A stretch of DNA of 57,479 nt from Paractinoplanes toevensis (GCF_018332695.1 NZ_BOQN01000096.1:1-57479), one strand, 5' to 3'. Positions 8,467 to 17,322 are shown, counted from the stretch's first letter. Numbers and translations: made by a program. The notes: a model not told the origin generated them from the sequence alone.

Positions 8467-9423
8467 ATGAGTGCAGAGGGCGGCACCAGAGCGATCATCG
8501 CGGCGCTGACCGCGAATCTAGGCATCGCGGTCACCAAGTTCGTCGCGTGGCTGCTGACCGGCTCGTCGTCGATGCTGGCCGAGGCGATCCACTCGGTCGC
8601 CGACTCGGGCAACCAGCTCCTGCTGCTGATCGGCGGCAAGCGGGCGAAGCGCAAGGCGACCCCCGAGCACCCGTTCGGCTACGGCCGCGAGCGCTACATC
8701 TACGCGTTCATCGTGTCGATCGTGCTGTTCAGTGTCGGTGGCCTGTTCGCGCTCTACGAGGGCTACCACAAGATCCGGCACCCCGAGGCGATCGACGCCT
8801 GGCAGTGGGTGCCGGTCACGGTGCTGGTCGTCGCGATCGGCCTAGAGACGTACTCGTTCATGACCGCGATCAAGGAGTCCAACCACACCCGGGGCCGCAC
8901 GAGCTGGGTCAACTTCGTCCGCCGGGCCAAGGCTCCCGAGCTGCCGGTGGTGCTGCTCGAGGACGCCGGCGCCCTGGTCGGCCTGGTGCTGGCCCTGTTC
9001 GGCGTGGTGCTCACGCTGATCACCGGCGACGGCGTGTGGGACGGTATCGGCACCGGCGCGATCGGCATCCTGCTGGTCTCGATCGCCGGCATCCTCGCGG
9101 TCGAGACGAAGAGTCTGCTGCTCGGCGAGGGTGCGACTCCGGAAGATGTCCACAAGATCGAGACGGCGATCCTGGCCGGCGAGGGCATCGAGCGGATCAT
9201 TCACATGAAGACGCTCTACCTCGGTCCGGAGGAGCTGCTGGTCGCGGTGAAGATCGCGGTGCCGCGCGCCGAGCGGGCCGACGACCTGGCGACCCACATC
9301 GACGAGACCGAGAAGCGCATCCGCGAAGCTGTTCCGATCGCCCGGGTCATCTACATCGAGCCGGACATCTTCAGCGAGCGGAAGGCGTCGGCGGTAGCCG
9401 AGGGTGCCCCAGCGACGGCGTAG
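8467..9423 (+). CDS. Cation diffusion facilitator family transporter
   Basis: A 318-residue membrane antiporter, probably exporting Zn2+ or another divalent metal. The N-terminus carries ALTANLGIAVTKFVAWLLTGSSSMLAEAIHSVADSGNQ, the first helices with the metal-site pattern of TM2 (HSVAD). Further hydrophobic segments lie near residues 78-98, 112-130, 165-185 and 195-215, followed by a cytoplasmic domain (ETAILAGEGIERIIHMKTLYLGPEELLVAVKI). An insert between the middle helices (KESNHTRGRTSW) marks the long subfamily. It is embedded in the mannose cluster without an obvious link. Confidence 0.9.
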   Translation: MSAEGGTRAIIAALTANLGIAVTKFVAWLLTGSSSMLAEAIHSVADSGNQLLLLIGGKRAKRKATPEHPFGYGRERYIYAFIVSIVLFSVGGLFALYEGYHKIRHPEAIDAWQWVPVTVLVVAIGLETYSFMTAIKESNHTRGRTSWVNFVRRAKAPELPVVLLEDAGALVGLVLALFGVVLTLITGDGVWDGIGTGAIGILLVSIAGILAVETKSLLLGEGATPEDVHKIETAILAGEGIERIIHMKTLYLGPEELLVAVKIAVPRAERADDLATHIDETEKRIREAVPIARVIYIEPDIFSERKASAVAEGAPATA

Positions 9424-9442
9424 AACCGGATATTCTGCGGCC

Positions 9443-10585
9443 ATGACCGTGTACCCGTTGACCGGTGTCATCCGTCCCTATGCCTGGGGATCGCGCACCG
9501 TGATCGCCGATCTGCAGGGGCGGCCCAGCCCCACCGAGGCTCCCGAGGCGGAGCTGTGGCTGGGTGCGCATCCCGGCGACCCGTCCACGGTCGACGGCGT
9601 CAGCCTGCCCACGCTGATCGCCGACAACCCGAAGGCACATCTGGGGGAGCAGGTGGTGGCCGAGTTCGGCCCCCGCCTGCCCTTCCTGCTCAAGGTCCTC
9701 GCGGCCGACGCGCCGCTGTCGCTGCAGGCGCACCCGTCGCTCGACTACGCCCGCGAGGCCTGGGCCCGCCAGGAGGCCGATCCGAGCCTCCCGAAGAACT
9801 ACACGGACGCCAACCACAAGCCCGAGATGCTGGTGGCGATCACCCCGTTCGAGGCGCTGTGCGGTTTCCGCAACCCGGCCGCGGCCGCCGACGACCTCGA
9901 GGCGTTCGGCATCCCGGCGCTGGCCCCGGTGGTCGCGGCGCTGCGGGCCGGCGATCTGGCCACCGCGGTGAAGGCCCTGCTGAGCTGGCCCGACGAGGAC
10001 CGTGCCGGGCTGATCGAGGCGGTCGTGGCGGCCGGCACCAGCCCGCTCGCCACCGAACTGGCCACGTTCTACCCCGGTGACCCGGGCGTGCTGGTCGCGC
10101 TCCTGCTCAACCACGTGCACCTGCAGCCGGGCGAGGCCATCTGGATGCCGGCCGGCAACCTGCACGCCTACCTGCGTGGCGCCGGTGTGGAGCTCATGGC
10201 GGCCAGCGACAACGTCCTCCGCGGCGGCCTCACCCCCAAGCGGGTGGACGTCCCCGAGTTGCTCCAGGTCCTGCGTTTCGAGGTGCTCGACGACCCGATC
10301 CTGCGTGCGACCGAGGTGGCTTCCGGCATCCTGACCTGGTCGGTTCCGGTCCCGGACTTCGTCCTCTACCGCATCGAGGTGGACGGCACCCGCCCGCCGC
10401 TGGAGATCCCGGCCGAGGGCCCGCGCCTCGTCCTGGCCACCGAGGGTGACCTCTTCCTCGGCGAGTCCATCGACGGCACCCCGATCGAACTCACTCGCGG
10501 TGACGCCGCCTACGCTCCCGCCGACGCGGGAAAGCTCAAAATCGCCGGCACCGGCCAGGCGTTCATCGCCACGGTCCCGGCATAA
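9443..10585 (+). CDS. manA: Mannose-6-phosphate isomerase, class I
   Basis: Converts fructose-6-P to mannose-6-P, supplying ManB. The ATG at 9443 gives 380 residues beginning MTVYPLTGVIRPYAWGS, the family N-terminus. Zinc and active-site motifs: QAHPS, HKPEM, and HLQPGEAIWMPAGNLHAY with LRGGLTPKRVD. The C-terminal cupin half is intact. It is the last gene of the cluster. Confidence 0.94.
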   Translation: MTVYPLTGVIRPYAWGSRTVIADLQGRPSPTEAPEAELWLGAHPGDPSTVDGVSLPTLIADNPKAHLGEQVVAEFGPRLPFLLKVLAADAPLSLQAHPSLDYAREAWARQEADPSLPKNYTDANHKPEMLVAITPFEALCGFRNPAAAADDLEAFGIPALAPVVAALRAGDLATAVKALLSWPDEDRAGLIEAVVAAGTSPLATELATFYPGDPGVLVALLLNHVHLQPGEAIWMPAGNLHAYLRGAGVELMAASDNVLRGGLTPKRVDVPELLQVLRFEVLDDPILRATEVASGILTWSVPVPDFVLYRIEVDGTRPPLEIPAEGPRLVLATEGDLFLGESIDGTPIELTRGDAAYAPADAGKLKIAGTGQAFIATVPA

Positions 10586-10623
10586 TCTGGCCGTTTCTGA
10601 TCAGTACGCGGTAGTCCGTAGCC

Positions 10624-10697
10624 AACCGCAATACCGCCCGACCGCCCGCTCCACGCGGCCGGGCGGCCACACCGGCGCGTGCCGCGCCTCTCGCGTG
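10624..10697 (-). repeat. Dispersed intergenic repeat, copy 2 (inverted)
   Basis: The 16-nt block lies at 10624-10639 and the 29-nt block at 10669-10697, both as the reverse complement of copy 3 and with a 29-nt spacer. Together with copy 3 it makes a large inverted repeat flanking the ahcY promoter and leader hairpin. Confidence 0.7.
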
Positions 10698-10785
10698 GTG
10701 ACTCCCCACCGGCCTCCAAGTGATGTTGCACGTGTGCCGAGAGTGACAAAACTTGACCACAAAACCATGAAATTTCCGGATTTGC

Positions 10786-10813
10786 TTGACGTGGCGAATG
10801 CAGAGTGTAAATC
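10786..10813 (+). promoter_or_regulatory. Candidate promoter upstream of ahcY
   Basis: TTGACG (10786-10791) and TAAATC (10808-10813) are 16 nt apart in a locally A/T-rich stretch, between two inverted repeat copies. It is the best promoter-like sequence in the 614-nt gap before ahcY. The implied leader would be almost 400 nt long. Confidence 0.45.
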
Positions 10814-10882
10814 TATAACCACGCAGCGTCATTGGTGATCGGGGGGTCCCACGGACGCGCGCGGTACCAAACCGGGGGGATG

Positions 10883-10916
10883 AACGGGGCGGCGGGTCTA
10901 GGCCTGCCGCCCCGTT
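10883..10916 (+). other. Strong leader hairpin before ahcY
   Basis: Perfect 11-bp stem AACGGGGCGGC/GCCGCCCCGTT (10883-10893 with 10906-10916) and a 12-nt loop. There is no U tract, so a simple terminator is not obvious. I looked for the SAH riboswitch core often found before ahcY and did not recognise it. Confidence 0.55.
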
Positions 10917-10997
10917 CGCTATTTCGGGGCGGGCTCGCGCGGTCGGGGATGGCGCTGCTCGTCGGCGCGGTCGACCGGTGCCGGTGTGGGCGCGCCT

Positions 10998-11070
10998 CAC
11001 GCGAGAGGCGCGGCACGCGCCGGTGTTGCAGTCGATCGCGCCGAGAGGCGGGCCGGGCGGTATTGCGGTT
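10998..11070 (+). repeat. Dispersed intergenic repeat, copy 3
   Basis: The 29-nt block is at 10998-11026 and the 16-nt block at 11055-11070, with a 28-nt spacer. Just upstream, CGCGCCTC at the block edge can pair with GAGGCGCG inside the block, so the element can fold as a hairpin. It ends about 130 nt before the ahcY start. Confidence 0.7.
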
Positions 11071-11199
11071 GTGAACCGACTCGCCGCGTACGCGAAAAAG
11101 ACCGCGAGGCAACGGCCGGCGGTCCGGGAAACCGAGCGCAGGGCGTCGCCGAGAGCGTTGTTCGGCCGGCCCGCCGATCCCTTTCGAGGAGTTCATCAA

Positions 11200-12666
11200 A
11201 TGACCAGCACCATTCGTCCGCGGACGGTAACCGACGGCGACTTCAAGGTCGCGGATCTGTCGCTCGCTGCTTTCGGGCGCAAGGAGATCCAGCTCGCGGA
11301 GCACGAGATGCCCGGACTGATGTCGTTGCGCCGGGAGTTCGGGCCGACTCAGCCCCTGCGCGGCGCGCGAATTACCGGCTCGCTGCACATGACCATTCAG
11401 ACCGCGGTGCTGATCGAAACGCTCACCGCGCTCGGTGCGGAGGTGCGGTGGGCCTCCTGCAACATCTTCTCGACGCAGGATCACGCGGCCGCCGCGATCG
11501 CGGTCGGGCCGGCCGGCACCCCGGAGAAACCGCAGGGTGTGCCGGTGTACGCGTGGAAGGGCGAGTCGCTCGAGGAGTACTGGTGGTGCACCGAGCAGGT
11601 CCTGCTGTGGCCGGACGGCGACGGGCCCAACATGATTCTCGACGACGGTGGCGACGCGACGCTGCTGGTGCACAAGGGGGCCGAGTTCGAGAAACTCGGC
11701 GCGGTTCCGTCGGCCGATCCGGCCGATTCCGAGGAGTACGCGGTCATTCTCGGCGTGCTTTCCCGCAGTCTGGCCGAGGACGACCGGCGGTGGATGCGGG
11801 TGGCGGCCGGGGTCAAGGGCGTGACCGAGGAGACGACGACCGGCGTGCACCGGCTCTACGAAATGCAGCAGAACGGCACCCTGCTGTTCCCCGCGATCAA
11901 CGTCAACGATTCGGTGACCAAGTCGAAGTTCGACAACAAGTACGGCTGCCGCCATTCACTGATCGACGGCCTCAATCGGGCCACCGACGTGCTGATCGGC
12001 GGCAAGGTGGCGGTCGTGTTCGGCTACGGCGACGTGGGCAAGGGGTGTGCCGAATCGCTGCGCGGCCAGGGCGCCCGGGTGATCGTCACCGAGGTGGACC
12101 CGATCTGCGCGTTGCAGGCGGCGATGGACGGGTACCAGGTCGCGACGATCGACGACGTCGTCTCCTACGCCGACATCTTCGTAACGGCGACCGGGTGCTT
12201 CAACGTGATCACGCACGAGCACATGGCGCGGATGAAGCACCAGGCGATCGTCGGAAACATCGGTCATTTCGACAATGAGATCGATATGGCGGGTCTGCAG
12301 CGGCGGGCCGATGTGCGGCGGACCATCATCAAGCCGCAGGTCGACGAGTGGAGCTTCGCCGACGGGCACTCGATCATCGTGCTGTCCGAGGGTCGCCTGC
12401 TGAACCTGGGCAACGCGACCGGCCACCCGTCGTTCGTGATGAGCAACAGCTTCTCGAACCAGACGATCGCGCAGATCGAGCTGTTCACCAAGACCGAGGA
12501 TTACCCGGTCGGCGTGTACGTGCTGCCCAAGCACCTGGACGAGAAGGTCGCCCGGCTGCATCTCGGCGCGCTGGGCGTGCGGCTGACCGAGCTGACCAAG
12601 GAGCAGGCCGGTTACCTCGGGGTGCCGGTCGAGGGCCCGTACAAGCCCGATCATTACCGGTACTGA
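11200..12666 (+). CDS. ahcY: Adenosylhomocysteinase
   Basis: Hydrolyses S-adenosylhomocysteine to adenosine and homocysteine, relieving product inhibition of methyltransferases. The ATG at 11200 has CGAGGAG upstream and gives 488 residues, normal for the actinobacterial form with its insert. Motifs: GSLHMTIQTAVLIETL, NVNDSVTKSKFDNKYG, the NAD-binding GYGDVGKG, and the C-terminal GPYKPDHYRY. The gene stands alone behind a long structured leader and ends at a strong terminator. Confidence 0.97.
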   Translation: MTSTIRPRTVTDGDFKVADLSLAAFGRKEIQLAEHEMPGLMSLRREFGPTQPLRGARITGSLHMTIQTAVLIETLTALGAEVRWASCNIFSTQDHAAAAIAVGPAGTPEKPQGVPVYAWKGESLEEYWWCTEQVLLWPDGDGPNMILDDGGDATLLVHKGAEFEKLGAVPSADPADSEEYAVILGVLSRSLAEDDRRWMRVAAGVKGVTEETTTGVHRLYEMQQNGTLLFPAINVNDSVTKSKFDNKYGCRHSLIDGLNRATDVLIGGKVAVVFGYGDVGKGCAESLRGQGARVIVTEVDPICALQAAMDGYQVATIDDVVSYADIFVTATGCFNVITHEHMARMKHQAIVGNIGHFDNEIDMAGLQRRADVRRTIIKPQVDEWSFADGHSIIVLSEGRLLNLGNATGHPSFVMSNSFSNQTIAQIELFTKTEDYPVGVYVLPKHLDEKVARLHLGALGVRLTELTKEQAGYLGVPVEGPYKPDHYRY

Positions 12667-12670
12667 GCAG

Positions 12671-12709
12671 GATCGAGCCCCCGTCCGCCCGCAGGACGGG
12701 GGCTCGATC
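12671..12709 (+). terminator. Terminator of ahcY
   Basis: Perfect 16-bp stem GATCGAGCCCCCGTCC paired with its complement, with a 7-nt loop, starting 5 nt after the stop. The U tract is weak, as is common in actinomycetes. Confidence 0.8.
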
Positions 12710-12847
12710 TCTCCGGGGGCACGGCAGTTGCCGCTACCGCGATCCCGTCGTTCATGTTCATTACGTCACGCCGCCTGACCTGCATGCAAGTGCATAGTGT
12801 GCAATGCAAGTTGCAGAGAGACACCGGCACATGTCTATGGTGGCGAC

Positions 12848-13708
12848 GTGGCCCGGGCGACTTCTACCGCACGGCGCGAGCTCGGCATCGAGCTGCGCCG
12901 GCTCCGCGGTGAGCGGCGCGGCGCGGCCGTCGCCACCGCGCTCGGCTGGTCCGAGTCGAAACTGAGCCGGATCGAGACGGCGCACACCTCGATCAGCGAG
13001 GGTGACCTCGACCGCCTGCTGACCGCCTACGGCGTCCGGGTGGAGGACCGCGACCGCCTGCGCGACCTGGCCCGCCGCGGCAGCGACCGAGCCTGGTGGA
13101 CGCAGTACCGCTCGTCCGTCCCGGACCCCTACGACGAGTACGTCGCGCTGGAGGGCGAGGCCGCCCTGATCAGCGAGTGGGAGGCCCAGGTGGTGCCGGG
13201 CCTGCTGCAGACCGACGAGTACGCCCGGGCGGTGATCGAGCGCGGCGCGGACGTCGGCGATCCGCGGGTGATCCAGCGCCGGCTCGCGCTGCGGATGGCC
13301 CGCCAGGCGGTGCTGACCCGTGATCCACCACCGGCGCTGCGGATGGTGCTGGACGAGGCGGTGCTCCACCGGGAGGTCGGCGGCCGCGAGGTCCTGCTAC
13401 GACAGCTGGCCCGGTTGTCCGAGGCCGCGCATCGCCCCGGGCTGGAGTTGTCGATCCTGCCGTTCTCGGCCGGCGCGCACGCCGGGCAGATCGAGTCGTT
13501 CATGGTGCTGGACTTCGCGCCCGGCACCCGGGCGCCGGTCGTGCACATCGAAGGGCTTACCGGTGGTCTCTTCCGGGTGAAACCCGACGAGATCGAGGTC
13601 TACCGGGACGCCCTCGATGACCTGCGGAAACGTGCCCTGTCGCCAGAAGACAGCCGAACGGCCATCGCTGAAAGGGAGGAAGCGCTCCGCGGTTCGGCCG
13701 AGTCTTGA
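12848..13708 (+). CDS. XRE-family HTH regulator with DUF5753 domain
   Basis: About 286 residues from the GTG at 12848; an upstream in-frame ATG at 12797 is possible. N-terminal HTH: LGIELRRLRGERRGAAVATALGW, SESKLSRIETAHTSISEGDLDRLL. The C-terminal DUF5753 part has the usual RRGSDRAWWTQY, ISEWEAQVVPGLLQTDEYARAV and LSILPFSAGAH motifs. Such regulators are numerous in actinomycetes and are typically paired with a DUF397 protein, as here. The regulated process is unknown. Confidence 0.9.
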   Translation: MARATSTARRELGIELRRLRGERRGAAVATALGWSESKLSRIETAHTSISEGDLDRLLTAYGVRVEDRDRLRDLARRGSDRAWWTQYRSSVPDPYDEYVALEGEAALISEWEAQVVPGLLQTDEYARAVIERGADVGDPRVIQRRLALRMARQAVLTRDPPPALRMVLDEAVLHREVGGREVLLRQLARLSEAAHRPGLELSILPFSAGAHAGQIESFMVLDFAPGTRAPVVHIEGLTGGLFRVKPDEIEVYRDALDDLRKRALSPEDSRTAIAEREEALRGSAES

Positions 13709-13747
13709 GCTGAAATGGTAGTGCCTAATTCCTGGAAGGGGACTGCC

Positions 13748-13945
13748 ATGCAGGACGCCAATCTCACCTGGCGTAAGAGCACTCGGAGCGGTGCCGCGGG
13801 GCACTGCGTCGAGGTCGCGAATGTTCCCTCGGCCGTGCTGGTGCGCGACTCGAAGGACGCTGCCGGGCCCGTGCTCACATTCGCCGCGGCACAGTGGAGC
13901 GGCTTCATCTCGGGTGTCCGGGCCGGGGAGTTCGACCGCGCCTGA
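13748..13945 (+). CDS. DUF397 domain protein
   Basis: A 65-residue protein beginning MQDANLTWRKSTRS, then HCVEVANV and VRDSKD, then FAAAQWSGFISGVRAGEFD, the complete DUF397 pattern. The ATG at 13748 has AAGGGGA upstream. It follows the XRE/DUF5753 gene by 39 nt. These pairs behave as regulator and small partner, antitoxin-like in some reports; function here is inferred from the pairing. Confidence 0.9.
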   Translation: MQDANLTWRKSTRSGAAGHCVEVANVPSAVLVRDSKDAAGPVLTFAAAQWSGFISGVRAGEFDRA

Positions 13946-13957
13946 TCATCCCGTCGA

Positions 13958-13987
13958 GGGCGGCCCTGTTCGGGGGGCCGCCCTTTT
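13958..13987 (+). terminator. Terminator of the XRE/DUF397 operon
   Basis: GGGCGGCC (13958-13965) pairs with GGCCGCCC (13976-13983), followed by TTTT. It insulates the XRE pair from the iron operon. Confidence 0.8.
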
Positions 13988-14040
13988 CTGTTCCCTACAA
14001 AACGTAGGACCCCCCTTGACGTGCCGTCCCGTGCCCCGGT

Positions 14041-14079
14041 TAAGGTATGCCCAACCTAACTTAGGGTTGCCTTAGCTAT
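14041..14079 (+). promoter_or_regulatory. Two tandem iron boxes upstream of efeU
   Basis: Two 19-nt sites resemble the DtxR/IdeR/DmdR1 consensus TTAGGTTAGGCTAACCTAA. Site 1 (14041-14059, TAAGGTATGCCCAACCTAA) matches at 14 of 19 positions and site 2 (14061-14079, TTAGGGTTGCCTTAGCTAT) at 13 of 19. They are separated by one base and lie 15-53 nt before the start, so iron-loaded repressor would block the promoter. Confidence 0.75.
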
Positions 14080-14093
14080 CGTCGCGGAGTGAA

Positions 14094-14927
14094 ATGTTCG
14101 CCACCTACCTCATCGGCCTACGCGAAGGGCTGGAGGCCACCCTGGTGGTCAGCATTCTCATCGCGTTCCTGGTCAAGTCGGATCGCAAGGACAAGCTGAA
14201 GCTGGTGTGGGCCGGCGTGGCCGCGGCGGTGGTGCTCTCGGTCCTCTTCGGCTGGATGCTCAGCTACACCGAGACCACCCTGCTCAAGGACTTCAAGCAG
14301 CAGGAGGCGTTCGAGGCGATCACCTCGATCGCCGCGGTCTGCTTCGTCACCTGGATGATCTTCTGGATGCGGCGGGCCGCCCGCGGCATCGCCGGTGAGC
14401 TACGCAACCGACTGCAGGACGCCCTGGCGGTGGGCTCGTTCGCGGTGGGGTTCATGGCCTTCCTCGCGGTGGTCCGCGAGGGTCTCGAGACGTCGCTGAT
14501 CTTCTACGCCGCGGTGCAGGGCGCCGACCTCAACGGCGGCCCGCTGGCCGCGCTGCTCGGCGGCATCGCCACCGCGATCGCGATCGGCTACCTGATGTAC
14601 GCGACCGCCGTGCGGATCAACCTGACGGTCTTCTTCCGGTGGACCGGCGTGCTGCTCATCCTGGTCGCCGCCGGCATCTTCAAGTACGGCGTGCACTCCC
14701 TGCAGGAGGCCGAGTTCCTGCCCGGCATCGGCAACCTGGCGTACGACGCGGCGAGCTGGCTCGACCCGTCCACCTGGTACGCGACCCTGCTCGCCGGGAT
14801 GTTCAACGTCACACCACAGCCCAGCGTGCTCGAGATCGTCGCCTGGGCGGTCTACCTCGTGCCCGCCCTCGTTCTCTTCCTCTGGCCGGCGCGTCGCACC
14901 GCGCCGGCACCCACCCCCGCCGCATAG
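14094..14927 (+). CDS. efeU: Iron permease of the EfeUOB system (FTR1 family)
   Basis: Polytopic permease of 277 residues that imports ferric iron. The hallmark REGLE motif occurs twice, at REGLEATLVV near residue 9 and REGLETSLIF near residue 125, with about seven hydrophobic helices. The ATG at 14094 follows GGAGTG. It heads efeU-efeO-efeB (gaps 10 and 6 nt) and is predicted to be repressed by iron through the tandem iron boxes. Confidence 0.95.
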   Translation: MFATYLIGLREGLEATLVVSILIAFLVKSDRKDKLKLVWAGVAAAVVLSVLFGWMLSYTETTLLKDFKQQEAFEAITSIAAVCFVTWMIFWMRRAARGIAGELRNRLQDALAVGSFAVGFMAFLAVVREGLETSLIFYAAVQGADLNGGPLAALLGGIATAIAIGYLMYATAVRINLTVFFRWTGVLLILVAAGIFKYGVHSLQEAEFLPGIGNLAYDAASWLDPSTWYATLLAGMFNVTPQPSVLEIVAWAVYLVPALVLFLWPARRTAPAPTPAA

Positions 14928-14937
14928 GAGATCTACG

Positions 14938-16065
14938 TTGCGCCACGCCCCTTGGATAATCGCGCTGGTCGCGGTCGGTTCGGTAACCGCCGCCTGCAGC
15001 TCGGACAAGCCGGACTCGTCGACGGCGTCCGGTGGCCCGATCGCGGTCAAGGCCTCCGACACCGCCTGTGAGGTCGGCCAGAACACGCTGCCGGCCGGCA
15101 CGCACGTCTTCCAGATCGCCAACTCAGGCAACAAGGTCACCGAGTTCTACGTCTACGCGGCCGGCGACCGGGTGATGGGCGAGGTGGAGAACATCACCCC
15201 GGGTCTCTCCCGCGAGCTGCGCGTCGAGCTGCCCGCCGGCACGTACCAGACCGCCTGCAAGCCCGGCATGATCGGCACCGGCATCCGGGCCGACCTGACC
15301 GTGTCCGGCTCGGCCGCGGCGCTGACCGAGGACGCCGCCCTCCAGCAGGCCACCGAGAGCTACACCCGGTACATCACCTCGCAGAGCGAGGCGCTGGTCG
15401 AGAAGACCACCGACTTCGTGACCGCGGTCAAGGGCGGCGACATCGAGAAGTCGAAGCAGCTCTTCCCGATCGCCCGCACCTACTACGAGCGCATCGAGCC
15501 GGTGGCCGAGATCTTCGGCGACCTGGACCCGAAGATCGACGGCCGCGAGGACGACGCCACCGCCGAGCTGCCCTTCTCCGGCTTCCACAAGCTCGAGAAG
15601 GACCTGTGGGTGGCGAAGGACATCAGCAAGGACGGCCCGGTCGCCGACCAGCTGCTGACCGACGTCAAGGAGGTCGTCGCCAAGGCGAAGGCCGAGAAGC
15701 TGTCCCCGCTGCAGCTGGCCAACGGCGCCAAGGAGCTGCTCGACGAGGTCGCCAACAGCAAGATCACCGGCGAGGAGGACCGCTACTCGCACACCGACCT
15801 GTGGGACTTCGCCGCGAACGTGGACGGTTCCCAGGCGGCGGTCGCGGCCCTGCGCCCGGCGCTCGAGCAGCGCGATCCCGAGCTGGTCAAGCAGATCGAC
15901 ACCGCGTTCACCAACGTCGACAACGAGCTGGCGAAGTACCGCGACGGTGACGGCTGGAAGCTGCAGAACCAGCTCACCCAGGCCGAGCTGAAGGGCCTGT
16001 CGGACGTGATCAACGCACTCGCCGAACCGATCAGCAAGATCGCCGGGGTCATCGCCAAGAAGTAG
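14938..16065 (+). CDS. efeO: Iron uptake lipoprotein EfeO
   Basis: Extracytoplasmic 375-residue protein that delivers iron to EfeU. It opens with a signal peptide and lipobox (SVTAACSS), then a cupredoxin-like domain (VGQNTLPAGTHVFQIANSG, FYVYAAGDRVMGEVENI) and an alpha-helical M75-type domain with the HxxE-type signature in FSGFHKLEKDLWV. The TTG start at 14938 is preceded by AGGAGAT. It is the second gene of the operon. Confidence 0.95.
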   Translation: MRHAPWIIALVAVGSVTAACSSDKPDSSTASGGPIAVKASDTACEVGQNTLPAGTHVFQIANSGNKVTEFYVYAAGDRVMGEVENITPGLSRELRVELPAGTYQTACKPGMIGTGIRADLTVSGSAAALTEDAALQQATESYTRYITSQSEALVEKTTDFVTAVKGGDIEKSKQLFPIARTYYERIEPVAEIFGDLDPKIDGREDDATAELPFSGFHKLEKDLWVAKDISKDGPVADQLLTDVKEVVAKAKAEKLSPLQLANGAKELLDEVANSKITGEEDRYSHTDLWDFAANVDGSQAAVAALRPALEQRDPELVKQIDTAFTNVDNELAKYRDGDGWKLQNQLTQAELKGLSDVINALAEPISKIAGVIAKK

Positions 16066-16071
16066 GTTCTC

Positions 16072-17322
16072 ATGTCGGATAAATCGTTCCCGCGCCGGCG
16101 AGTGATCGCGCTCGCCGGCGCCGGCGTGGCCGGAGTAGCCGGGGCGGCCGCCGTCGGCGGCGCCGTCCTGCGGTCCTCGGCCACCACCCCGGAAAGCACC
16201 ACCGATCAGGTGCCGTTCTACGGTCCGGTGCAGGCCGGCATCGTCACGCCGGCCCAGGACCGGCTGCACTTCGTCGCGTTCGACGTGATCACCACCTCGC
16301 GTGATCGGCTGATCCAGTTGCTCGAGGACTGGACCGCGGCCGCCGCCCGGATGACCGCGGGCCGGGACGCCGGCGAGATCGGGGCCACCGCCGGGATCCT
16401 CGAGGCGCCGCCGGACGACACCGGTGAGGCCATCGGCCTGCCCGCCGCCGGGCTCACCCTCACCATCGGCTTCGGACCCACCCTGTTCCGGGACGCCACC
16501 GGCAAGGACCGCTTCGGGCTGGCCGCCCGCAAGCCGGCCGCGCTGGCCGACCTGCCGCACTTCCCGGGCGACACCATCGACGCCACCATCTCGGGCGGCG
16601 ACATCTGCGTGCAGGCCTGCGCGAACGATCCGCAGGTCGCGGTGCACGCGATCCGCAACCTGGCCCGGATCGGCATGGGCGTGGTCAGCGTGCGCTGGTC
16701 GCAACTGGGTTTCGGGCGTACGTCGTCGACCTCGACCGCCCAGGCCACCCCGCGCAACCTGTTCGGCTTCAAGGACGGCACCGCCAACCTGAAGGCCGAG
16801 GAGACCGACCTGCTCCGGCAGCACCTGTGGGCGGCGGCGGACGACGGGTCGGACTGGATGGCCGGTGGGTCGTACCTGGTCACCCGGAAGATCCGGATGA
16901 TGATCGAGACCTGGGACCGCACCTCGCTGGGCGAGCAGGAGGACATCGTCGGGCGGACCAAGGGCGAGGGCGCACCGATCGGGCAGGGTAAGGAGTTCGA
17001 CGAGCCGGACCTGACGTCGACCTCGATCCGGCCCGACGCGCACGTCCGGCTGGCCCACCCGACCTCGAACTCCGGTGCGCACCTGCTGCGTCGCGGCTAC
17101 AACTTCGTGGACGGCTCGGACGGGCTCGGCCGGCTCAACGCGGGGTTGTTCTTCATCGCCTACCAGCGGGACCCGCGCACGCATTTCGTACCCATTCAGC
17201 TGAATCTCGCCCGGCACGACGCCATGAACGAGTACCTCCGGCACGTCTCCAGCGGCCTGTTCGCCTGCCCGCCAGGGGTCTCCGGCCCGGACGACTTCTG
17301 GGGCCGTGCCCTTTTCGCGTAG
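16072..17322 (+). CDS. efeB: Deferrochelatase/peroxidase EfeB (Dyp type)
   Basis: Haem-dependent Dyp-type peroxidase of 416 residues, exported by Tat: the N-terminus has FPRRRVIALAGAGVAG, a twin-arginine-like signal. Dyp motifs include FGFKDGTANLK (the GxxDG catalytic Asp) and the proximal His region LAHPTSNSGAHLLRRGYNF. The C-terminal FIAYQRDPRTHFVPIQ is also typical. Third gene of the iron-regulated operon. Confidence 0.95.
   Translation: MSDKSFPRRRVIALAGAGVAGVAGAAAVGGAVLRSSATTPESTTDQVPFYGPVQAGIVTPAQDRLHFVAFDVITTSRDRLIQLLEDWTAAAARMTAGRDAGEIGATAGILEAPPDDTGEAIGLPAAGLTLTIGFGPTLFRDATGKDRFGLAARKPAALADLPHFPGDTIDATISGGDICVQACANDPQVAVHAIRNLARIGMGVVSVRWSQLGFGRTSSTSTAQATPRNLFGFKDGTANLKAEETDLLRQHLWAAADDGSDWMAGGSYLVTRKIRMMIETWDRTSLGEQEDIVGRTKGEGAPIGQGKEFDEPDLTSTSIRPDAHVRLAHPTSNSGAHLLRRGYNFVDGSDGLGRLNAGLFFIAYQRDPRTHFVPIQLNLARHDAMNEYLRHVSSGLFACPPGVSGPDDFWGRALFA

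Noticed and set aside
10832..11074. Possible small ORF before ahcY
   Set aside because: Its C-terminal half is translation of the dispersed repeat (RRGTRRC type peptides seen at each copy), so it is not a protein.
10586..11199. SAH riboswitch upstream of ahcY
   Set aside because: Expected from known actinobacterial ahcY leaders, but I could not match the conserved core on the plus strand.
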